Assembly: GCA_038065755.1 (NCBI GenBank)
Contig: JBBTQJ010000007.1
Location: forward strand, 1 to 8,671
Direction of reading: 5' to 3'
Source: JBBTQJ01 sp038065755
Lineage (GTDB): Bacteria; Patescibacteriota; Minisyncoccia; Minisyncoccales; Staskawiczbacteraceae
DNA: 8,671 bases
The notes under the pieces: model-generated
The model's database searches: none
What the model was told of the DNA's origin: nothing
Seen by the model: the letters and a program-made list of their open reading frames with translations, nothing else
Shown: positions 1 to 4,663 of the stretch, piece after piece
How positions within the stretch are numbered: the stretch's first letter is position 1
Layout: each line of letters starts with the position of its first letter
Program-made: the position numbers and the translations under genes

Positions 1-129
1 TATACGCATTGCTCTCCAATTAAATGTTCGTAGTTCGTCCAAAAGGGGCAGCCAAGGTTGGAAGTATTGAGGTGACCATAGAGTATGGTTTTATAACATT
101 TAAAATATAAAAATTTAATTTTTTAAACG

Positions 130-396
130 ATGAATAAAAATAAAAAAGTTACGCCGACAGATTTACTGGATCAGGAAAATTTTTCTGGAATTATCCTATC
201 AAAGAAGCTTCTTAAAAGTCTTGGCGTTGAAAAACACCCTTGGCTCAAGATTTCAATTTCAAACGAAATATCAAAAAACGGAGAGACTATAAATAAAGAT
301 ATGATCCCCGTTATGGTTCATGAGAATGGTTGGGGTTTTTCCGTTCTTGATAGTAAAGTTGAAAGCAAAAAAGAAAAAGAAAAATTTGATGTATAG
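130..396 (+). CDS. Small hypothetical protein, possible antitoxin-like partner of the downstream HEPN-like gene
   Basis: I do not recognise this 88-aa protein. It is soluble, with no signal peptide or membrane segment. It has a lysine-rich start, a middle of alternating short hydrophobic stretches (GIILSKKLLKSLGV at about 20-33, WLKISIS at about 38-44, MIPVMVHENGWGFSVL at about 59-74), and a highly charged lysine/glutamate tail. The pattern suggests a small mostly beta fold with a disordered tail. Its stop codon lies inside the first codons of the next gene (8-base overlap), so the two are probably co-translated. No Shine-Dalgarno precedes the ATG, as for most genes here. A small gene overlapping a larger alpha-helical HEPN-like gene is typical of toxin-antitoxin pairs, but that role is inference from layout only. 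Confidence 0.6.
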   Translation: MNKNKKVTPTDLLDQENFSGIILSKKLLKSLGVEKHPWLKISISNEISKNGETINKDMIPVMVHENGWGFSVLDSKVESKKEKEKFDV

Positions 397-925
397 AGAG
401 ATTAAATTATCAAGCAATTATCAAGAGATTCTGTCTAATAACTGGGAAGTAGCCATTAAAGACTATAGAAATTGGGGAAAAGCAGCAGAAATAAATGAAT
501 ATGTCGCTAATTTGTTATTTAGACGCAATCGGAGGGCATATAAAAAGTTATTACAAGATACGTGTCATCTACCAAAAGTATATAAAGATATAAATACTGC
601 ACGTCTTGTGGCCATGCTTTACGGCTTGGCGCTAGAAGGATATCTGAAAACCGCATTAATTAAATCGAGAAAAATTAAAGTTCTCCATTCTGGTAAATTG
701 AATAGTCAGTTAACGGGACACAATCTAAATAAATTATTCAATCAAGTTACAGATCGCCAACTTGCAAATAAAGAAGAAACGATATTAAAAAACTTAGAAA
801 GGGCTATAAAGTCCGGAAAATATATGTTCGAAAAATACTACAATTTAAATCCATATTTAATCAGTTTAGATGAGACGTCTTTAAAGGCAAAAGATCTAAT
901 AAAATTGGTTAAGAATTTTATATAA
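389..925 (+). CDS. HEPN-like domain protein
   Basis: The ATG at 389 overlaps the end of the upstream gene (ATGTATAG). It is preferred over an in-frame ATG at 320 because the extra residues would be a basic artefact read out of frame through the upstream gene. The 178-aa product is helical. Residues about 72-91 (RLVAMLYGLALEGYLKTALI), then GHNLNKLF at about 110-117, then a helix ending SGKYMFEKYY near 142-151, match the pattern I associate with HEPN-fold proteins (an amphipathic helix with ALEGxLKxLL, a loop with GHDLxxL, a helix ending in a GRYP-like turn). An R94-x5-H100 pair exists but is not at the usual catalytic place at the end of the last helix, so RNase activity is not shown. HEPN proteins often act as RNase toxins or as partners of nucleotidyltransferases. 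The assignment is by eye and moderately sure. Confidence 0.65.
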   Translation: MYREIKLSSNYQEILSNNWEVAIKDYRNWGKAAEINEYVANLLFRRNRRAYKKLLQDTCHLPKVYKDINTARLVAMLYGLALEGYLKTALIKSRKIKVLHSGKLNSQLTGHNLNKLFNQVTDRQLANKEETILKNLERAIKSGKYMFEKYYNLNPYLISLDETSLKAKDLIKLVKNFI

Positions 926-1083
926 GCCTGACCGAGACGCCTCAACTCAATACAGTAGAAATGGCCTAATTTGTTCCTGAAACACTGGTTCTAGACCGGA
1001 GAACACAGCATCAGTCAGCGCAGTTTCGAGGCTGACAGGGGACTTTAATTTACGACTGTTTTCGTAACGGGTCTCGGTAGCCC
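926..1083. repeat. GC-richer intergenic repeat island A with inverted ends
   Basis: This segment starts directly after the stop codon of the HEPN-like gene and is GC-richer than its surroundings. Its left end carries GACCGAGACGCC (930-941). An inverted partial copy, GTCTCGGT, lies at 1071-1078, so the ends form an imperfect inverted repeat. Inside, GTCAGC (1014-1019) and GCTGAC (1031-1036) can form a perfect 6-bp stem around the loop GCAGTTTCGAG. The 25-bp block 1006-1030 recurs at 2691-2715 with 20 of 25 bases identical, and the 12-mer 930-941 recurs at 2719-2730. It may be a miniature mobile or REP-like element or a structured RNA. No protein coding is evident. Confidence 0.45.
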
Positions 1084-1093
1084 AGACGGGCAC

Positions 1094-1101
1094 TGTATAA
1101 T
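1094..1101 (+). promoter_or_regulatory. Possible promoter -10 element for the subtilase gene
   Basis: TATAAT at 1096-1101 is a perfect -10 hexamer preceded directly by TG. No recognisable -35 lies 16-18 bases upstream, since that place falls in the inverted end of repeat island A. It would start transcription about 70 bases before the protease ATG. Confidence 0.35.
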
Positions 1102-1179
1102 ATTGTGTTAAAAAATGATAAGATAAAATAGTTTAAATATAAAGGTCGAAAAATTAAAATTTAATTTTCTAATTTAACT

Positions 1180-2514
1180 ATGATTAAAACAAAATTCAAC
1201 ATATTATTATCAGCATTAATAATCGGTTTGGTTTTTTTGGCAGGAATGGCGGTGTTGGCTTATTCTTCTGGCGCCAAAGCAGACAATGATAACCAGGGCA
1301 AATATGCTCAAAACAGAATAATCGTTAAGATTAGGGGAGACAAGGAGCCCTTCAGGGTGGTTGCGGCGCCCGAAGGAAAAGTTATGGAAAAAGTTAAAGA
1401 GTATCAAATAAGACCTGATGTGATATATGCTGAACCGGATTATTATCTCTACTCTTCAGGGTCAAATGATGCCGCTTATTCCAATCAATGGGCGCTGAAT
1501 AACACAAGCCAGACAATTTATAAAGGTTCTGGAAATCCAAGTTTGCCCGTTGACACAAGCAAACCAATGGGCGCAGGCAACAATGATGCCGATGTTGATT
1601 TTGAAGAAGCTTGGAACGATTTTTCAGCATTTGCCTTTTCCACTGCGGTTGTGGCCGTTATTGACTCGGGCATTGATGAAACCCATTTAGATTTAAAGAA
1701 CAAAATCTGGAAGAACTTGGGCGAAATTATAGGCAACAGAAAAGACGACGACGGCAATGGTTTTGTTGACGATGTTTGGGGCTGGGATTTTGTCAGAAAC
1801 GATAATGCTCCTCATGACAAATACGGCCACGGCACCCATGTTTCAGGGATTGCAAGCGCCGAAACAAACAACGGAAACGGTATTGCCGGAATAGGATTTT
1901 CAAATACTATTAGAATTATGCCGATACAGGTATTAAATGACCAGGGATCGGGTTTTACCTCAAACGTTGCCAAAGGAATCAGATATGCCGCCGACAACGG
2001 AGCAAAGGTTATTAATTTAAGTTTAGGAGGCAGTAATTCAACCACCCTAAAAAATGCCATTGACTATGCTTTTTCAAAAGGAATGGTAATAGTTGCGGCC
2101 GCCGGAAACAATTATGGCGGAGCCGTAATCTATCCTGCCGCCTATGAAAATGTAATAGCAGTTTCAGCCACCAATTATAATGACCAAATTGCCGGCTTTA
2201 GTAGCGTTGGGCCCGAAGTGGACGTGGCAGCTCCGGGAGAGAATGTGTTTTCTACTTTTCCTTCATACAAATTTACTATTGGGACAAAGTACGGACGCGC
2301 CAGATATTATGATGTCGGTTCTGGAACTTCTATGGCAGCTCCCCAAGTTACAGGATTAGCCGGATTACTTTTTGCCCAGGATCCGAACCGAAACAATGCA
2401 ACAGTAAGAAGCATTATTCAAAACACGGTTGATGACTTGGGAAATACTGGTTTAGATAATAACTTTGGTTATGGCAGAATCAATATTTACAAAGCCCTTA
2501 TCTCAATTCCATAG
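1180..2514 (+). CDS. Secreted subtilisin-like serine protease (peptidase family S8)
   Basis: The 444-aa precursor has an N-terminal signal segment (hydrophobic residues about 8-27). A short propeptide-like region follows, with RIIVKIRG (46-53) and VIYAEPDYYLY (81-91), which resembles the end of an I9-type chaperone/inhibitor propeptide. The catalytic domain runs from about 130 to 440. It has Asp162 in VIDSGID, His217 in GHGTHVSG, oxyanion Asn310 in AAAGN and Ser384 in SGTSMAAP, so the triad is complete. The acidic DDDGNGFVDD stretch (189-198) is common in S8 enzymes and may bind calcium. No C-terminal anchor or sorting motif follows, so the enzyme is probably released or held non-covalently. 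Likely role: extracellular protein breakdown or processing. The start fits the signal peptide, but there is no Shine-Dalgarno. A hairpin terminator follows, so it appears monocistronic. Confidence 0.95.
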   Translation: MIKTKFNILLSALIIGLVFLAGMAVLAYSSGAKADNDNQGKYAQNRIIVKIRGDKEPFRVVAAPEGKVMEKVKEYQIRPDVIYAEPDYYLYSSGSNDAAYSNQWALNNTSQTIYKGSGNPSLPVDTSKPMGAGNNDADVDFEEAWNDFSAFAFSTAVVAVIDSGIDETHLDLKNKIWKNLGEIIGNRKDDDGNGFVDDVWGWDFVRNDNAPHDKYGHGTHVSGIASAETNNGNGIAGIGFSNTIRIMPIQVLNDQGSGFTSNVAKGIRYAADNGAKVINLSLGGSNSTTLKNAIDYAFSKGMVIVAAAGNNYGGAVIYPAAYENVIAVSATNYNDQIAGFSSVGPEVDVAAPGENVFSTFPSYKFTIGTKYGRARYYDVGSGTSMAAPQVTGLAGLLFAQDPNRNNATVRSIIQNTVDDLGNTGLDNNFGYGRINIYKALISIP

Positions 2515-2551
2515 AAGACAATTAAACCAAAAAGTTTTGATTTATAAATGC

Positions 2552-2631
2552 AAGAAACGAAACCTAAATTGACAGATTGCCCGCCCCCCGCTTGGCGGGG
2601 GCGGGCATTTTCAAGACAAGTTTCGTTTCTT
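2552..2631. repeat. Nested inverted repeat (80 bp), MITE- or REP-like
   Basis: The outer arms AAGAAACGAAAC (2552-2563) and GTTTCGTTTCTT (2620-2631) are perfect 12-bp inverted copies. They enclose a second, GC-only stem (2579-2588 with 2597-2606). The low-GC outer arms and extreme GC core make this more elaborate than a simple terminator. It could be a small palindromic repeat element that also ends transcription of the protease gene. Confidence 0.5.
2579..2610 (+). terminator. GC-rich hairpin, probable intrinsic terminator of the subtilase gene
   Basis: GCCCGCCCCC (2579-2588) pairs perfectly with GGGGGCGGGC (2597-2606). One bulged C and a GC/GC extension close a TTG loop. A short T stretch (ATTTT) follows. 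It lies 65 bases after the protease stop. The T tract is short, so efficiency is uncertain. Confidence 0.55.
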
Positions 2632-2690
2632 TGATTTGTGAATTAAATTCGGTAAAATAATGTCAAAAGTTTGTTGATGTTTTAATTCGG

Positions 2691-2730
2691 CAGCATGATG
2701 GAGCGCAGTTTCGAGCCAGACCGAGACGCC
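2691..2730. repeat. Repeat island B, sharing blocks with island A
   Basis: The block 2691-2715 (CAGCAT, five variable bases, then AGCGCAGTTTCGAG) matches 1006-1030 with identical spacing. It is followed at once by GACCGAGACGCC (2719-2730), which in island A lies upstream of the block instead (930-941). The order of the shared modules therefore differs between the two islands. A short TGG/CCA stem (2699-2701 with 2716-2718) can again close around the conserved loop region. Confidence 0.5.
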
Positions 2731-2851
2731 GATTTGCGGTTATTTTGGTGAGGCGGCGCGCTCACACTGAACGTAGAGCGCTATTAACTTCCTATAATTA
2801 TAAAATTGGGCAGTATTATGAGCCGAGTATTTCGTAATCCAAAGATAATTA

Positions 2852-2860
2852 TGGTATAAT
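2852..2860 (+). promoter_or_regulatory. Extended -10 promoter for the nucleotidyltransferase pair
   Basis: TGGTATAAT (2852-2860) is a perfect extended -10 element (TGnTATAAT). The -35 position holds no TTGACA-like hexamer, which is tolerated in extended -10 promoters. Transcription would start near 2867, giving a leader of about 34 bases before the ATG at 2901. Confidence 0.6.
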
Positions 2861-2900
2861 TAGCATAAAATTAAGATATAATAATTATAAGTCAAATAAA

Positions 2901-3200
2901 ATGAATCGGTCTTTTTTGAAGAATAATTTTGGCCAAGGGATTCTGTGGTCAAAAGATATTAGGAATATAGATACGAGAAGGGATAAAGTTTATATTATCC
3001 ACCAAGTTTTAAGTTATGGAAATATAAAGCAGATAAAAAGTCTTTTTAAAATCTACAAATCAAGAGAAATTATAGATGTGTTTGTGAATCATCCCCGAAA
3101 AATTTACTCGCCGGCTGTTTTTAATTTTGTAAAAAATTTTATTTTAAATTTAAAAAAAGAAAATTTAACAGCAGAAAAATATGTCAAAACTTCATTTTGA
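2901..3200 (+). CDS. Small protein upstream of an AbiEii-type toxin, likely antitoxin or partner
   Basis: This 99-aa basic, soluble protein overlaps the next gene by 20 bases (3181-3200). The core LWSKDIRNIDTRRDKVYIIHQVL (about 15-37, spoken of by its key residues LW, D, R-D and HQVL), followed by SYGN and a helix ending in IY, resembles a short family often found just before AbiEii nucleotidyltransferases (LFWD...D...I..RVL.YG...). I recall this family only loosely and did not confirm it. The overlap and size ratio fit an antitoxin or adaptor of a type IV-like toxin-antitoxin module. There is no Shine-Dalgarno, and the start is supported by the extended -10 promoter 40 bases upstream. Confidence 0.65.
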   Translation: MNRSFLKNNFGQGILWSKDIRNIDTRRDKVYIIHQVLSYGNIKQIKSLFKIYKSREIIDVFVNHPRKIYSPAVFNFVKNFILNLKKENLTAEKYVKTSF

Positions 3201-3807
3201 ACTTTTGGATAAAAATCAAAAAGAGTGCCTTAAGATTTTAACTAATTTTTCCAGATTTGGGGTTTTGGGCGGCGGCACGGCGTTGATGTTGCAATTAGCT
3301 TTCCGCAAATCGTTTGATTTTGATATTTTTACTCCAAAACCAATTTCTAAACAATTTCTTTATAAAATAAAAGAGCATTTTAAATCTATAAACATTACGG
3401 TCAATACCTCTGATGAGTTGAGCTTTATATCTTTGCCGCAAGAAGTAAAAGTAAGTTTTATTTATTATCCATATAAATCTTTATACAAAACAATTTCCTC
3501 TGACCATATTTTAATTTTTGATTGGCGCGACGTTGCTTTAGATAAAGCTCACGCTATTGGCAGAAGGGGGGTTTGGCGCGATTATGCGGACATATTTTTT
3601 ATTTTAAAGTTAGGCTTTTCTCTGAAAGATATTATCAATCATTCAATAAAAAAATTCGGCGATTCTTTTTCTGAAAAATTATTTTTGTCACAGCTGGTGT
3701 ATTTTAAAGATTTGGAAGATTTTACAATTGAGTTTTTAGGTGAGAAACATACACAAAAAGACATAGAGGAATTTCTTGAAACCGAAGTAAAAAAAGCGAG
3801 CTCGTAA
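3181..3807 (+). CDS. AbiEii/AbiGii-family nucleotidyltransferase, putative toxin
   Basis: The 208-aa protein carries the nucleotidyltransferase signature: GGGTA at 30-34, Arg42, and DFDIF at 46-50, with the metal-binding acidic pair Asp46/Asp48. A basic strand with Lys90 follows. The C-terminal block has D117, K122, R128/R129 and RDYAD at 133-137. This order (GG-T-A, S-x-D-x-D, then D-x3-x-K...R...KD..D) is that of the AbiEii/AbiGii toxin family (PF08843 type), whose studied members transfer nucleotides onto targets such as tRNA ends or act in abortive infection. The length is near that of shorter single-domain members. It overlaps its small upstream partner. The active-site residues look intact, so it is probably functional. 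Whether it is a toxin, a phage defence gene or a housekeeping enzyme cannot be read from the sequence. Confidence 0.85.
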   Translation: MSKLHFELLDKNQKECLKILTNFSRFGVLGGGTALMLQLAFRKSFDFDIFTPKPISKQFLYKIKEHFKSINITVNTSDELSFISLPQEVKVSFIYYPYKSLYKTISSDHILIFDWRDVALDKAHAIGRRGVWRDYADIFFILKLGFSLKDIINHSIKKFGDSFSEKLFLSQLVYFKDLEDFTIEFLGEKHTQKDIEEFLETEVKKASS

Positions 3808-3814
3808 AAACGCG

Positions 3815-3820
3815 TATAAT
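3815..3820 (+). promoter_or_regulatory. Possible -10 element before the glycosyltransferase fragment
   Basis: TATAAT at 3815-3820 is a perfect -10 hexamer lying just after the stop of the nucleotidyltransferase gene. No good -35 is visible. A transcript starting near 3827 would begin inside the hairpin at 3825-3853. Confidence 0.3.
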
Positions 3821-3824
3821 TAAA

Positions 3825-3853
3825 CTGGAAAGAACCTTTAAGGTAATTTCCAG
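3825..3853 (+). promoter_or_regulatory. Hairpin directly before the glycosyltransferase start
   Basis: CTGGAAA (3825-3831) pairs with TTTCCAG (3847-3853). After a GA/AA internal loop, ACCT (3834-3837) pairs with AGGT (3841-3844) around TTA. The only purine-rich AAGG that could serve as a weak ribosome site lies inside this stem, five bases before the ATG begins. There is no T tract, so it is a poor terminator and could instead act as a translation-limiting leader. Confidence 0.4.
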
Positions 3854-3858
3854 CATAA

Positions 3859-4398
3859 ATGAAAATAGCAATTAATTTAACAAGGGAAAGGGTGGGGGGA
3901 ATCACCTCCTCAAACATTAATCTGATAAATTATCTTTACAAGCTTAATTATGAGTTTACCGGCATAGAACTGGTAAGCCGCATGCATATGGAAGGCCCGG
4001 CTATTTTCAGGTCTTTTGCCCCGGAAATATTTGACCATCATATTATCGGCATTCATCATCTGCCTTTGAAAAATATTTTAAGGCGCAGCAATTCTTTAGA
4101 TGAAGTTAAAAAAGCCTACAGGGAGCCCGTAAAAATCATAAGGCAAATTTTGTATTCTGGGGTTTTAACAAAAGAAATGGAGCACAGGTCAGCAAGAATA
4201 AGAAGAATGTTTTTATGGGTGGAAAAGGCGATAATTAAAAACGCCTCAAAGATAATTTTTCCTTCCGAGCTCTGCAAAAAAACCGTTGAAGAGCTTGTTG
4301 CAAAAAGAAAAGTAAGGAATAGCTGTATTATACCAAATCCCATGCAACGGCAAATAAAAATTCTAATGGAAAGTAAAAAGCCCGTTAATGGTTATTAA
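3859..4398 (+). pseudogene. GT4-type glycosyltransferase, N-terminal half only (truncated)
   Basis: The 179-aa reading frame starts with a Rossmann-like strand and glycine turn (MKIAINLTRERVGGI). Near 129-160 it carries the pattern that closes the N-terminal domain of GT-B family 4 glycosyltransferases: KNASKIIFPSELCKKTV then CIIPNPM. In full-length GT4 enzymes (about 350-400 aa) the sequence then enters the C-terminal donor-binding domain with its EX7E motif. Here only about 20 unrelated residues follow before the stop. The next bases are the promoter of the riboswitch gene, with no continuation seen in another frame. It is most likely a truncated gene, though a stand-alone acceptor-domain protein cannot be excluded. 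A natural role would have been transfer of sugars in cell-envelope glycan synthesis. Confidence 0.7.
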
Positions 4399-4422
4399 CA
4401 AGCATGGGCAATGTCAAAACTA

Positions 4423-4450
4423 TTGACACCCCTTTTTTAAAGATTATAAT
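4423..4450 (+). promoter_or_regulatory. Consensus sigma70 promoter of the cobalamin riboswitch operon
   Basis: Both hexamers are perfect: TTGACA (4423-4428) and TATAAT (4445-4450), with a 16-base spacer. Transcription should begin near 4457, immediately before the first strand of the riboswitch P1 helix. TTGACA is also one arm of an inverted repeat with TGTCAA (4412-4417). This is the strongest promoter visible in the window, as expected where control is exerted downstream by an RNA switch. Confidence 0.85.
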
Positions 4451-4459
4451 TAAAAAAAT

Positions 4460-4570
4460 AAATTAAATGGGAAACACCGGTGACCCAGCCCGAGGCGGGC
4501 GGGAAATCCGGGACTGTGCCGCAACTGTAAGCTCTGTTATAACAGGGCAAGTCAGAATACCATTAAATTT
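4460..4570 (+). promoter_or_regulatory. Cobalamin (B12) riboswitch aptamer
   Basis: The conserved cobalamin-riboswitch boxes appear in order and at normal spacing: GGGAAACACCGGTG (4469-4482), AAATCCGGGACTG (4504-4516), CCGCAACTGTAA (4519-4530) and the B12 box AAGTCAGAATACC (4549-4561). A variable stem GCTCTGTT/AACAGGGC (4531-4538 with 4541-4548) sits between the last two. The flanks pair as P1: 4460-4470 with 4560-4570, 11 positions with a single A-A mismatch. It lies directly after a consensus promoter and before a gene for a transcobalamin-like protein. The aptamer senses adenosyl- or methylcobalamin-type ligands, and bound ligand normally shuts off the downstream gene. The family call (RF00174 type) is secure. 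The exact ligand class is not determined. Confidence 0.95.
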
Positions 4571-4586
4571 AAAATAATTAACCCAG

Positions 4587-4653
4587 TTTTCTTCGAGCAA
4601 AGAAAAAGGTTGTCTTAATAATCAGACAAATTTTCTTCTCCCTCGAAAGGAGA
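4587..4653 (+). promoter_or_regulatory. Riboswitch expression platform with Shine-Dalgarno sequestering hairpin
   Basis: Three mutually exclusive pairings can be drawn. (1) P13-like hairpin: TTTTCTT (4587-4593) with AAGAAAA (4600-4606), loop CGAGCA, which can kiss TGCCG (4517-4521) in the aptamer with one bulged A. (2) Sequestor: TCTCC (4637-4641) with GGAGA (4649-4653), hiding the Shine-Dalgarno. (3) Antisequestor: CGAG (4594-4597) with CTCG (4642-4645), AAGAAAA (4600-4606) with TTTTCTT (4631-4637), and TTGTCT (4610-4615) with AGACAA (4624-4629). Structure 3 competes with both 1 and 2. Ligand-stabilised kissing would favour 1 and 2 and block translation. No GC-hairpin-plus-T-run terminator is present, so control is probably translational. 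Confidence 0.7.
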
Positions 4654-4663
4654 TTTTTTATTT

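Larger units (their letters stand above)
2515..2900. other. 386-base intergenic region: terminator, repeat element, repeat island B, promoter
   Basis: No credible gene is seen here. From left to right it holds a nested inverted repeat with a GC-rich terminator-like hairpin (2552-2631), repeat island B (2691-2730), a 6-bp inverted repeat GCGCTC/GAGCGC (2758-2763 and 2776-2781) and an extended -10 promoter (2852-2860) for the downstream pair. The stretch from 2691 to 2782 is distinctly GC-richer than its surroundings. Confidence 0.6.

Noticed and set aside
1..129. Possible promoter and tail of another gene at the left edge
   Set aside because: Only a weak TTGAGG/TATAAC pair with 19-base spacing is seen, and no frame is open across the segment with recognisable content.
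320..388. Upstream in-frame ATG at 320 extending the HEPN-like protein by 23 residues
   Set aside because: The added residues are read out of frame through the preceding gene and form a lysine run. The ATG at 389 overlaps the upstream stop in the usual coupled way.
1014..1036. tRNA T-arm-like hairpin with TTCGAG in the loop
   Set aside because: The loop has 11 bases and the motif reads AGTTTCGAG, and no acceptor, D or anticodon arms are found around it.
1518..2060. Minus-strand open frames opposite the subtilase gene
   Set aside because: They lie wholly inside a gene with an intact catalytic triad and show no recognisable domains.
4587..4660. Transcriptional (terminator) control by the cobalamin riboswitch
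   Set aside because: No GC-rich stem followed by a T run exists in the platform. The T run at 4654-4659 follows the AGGAG ribosome site and the 5-bp sequestor stem, which suits translational control better.
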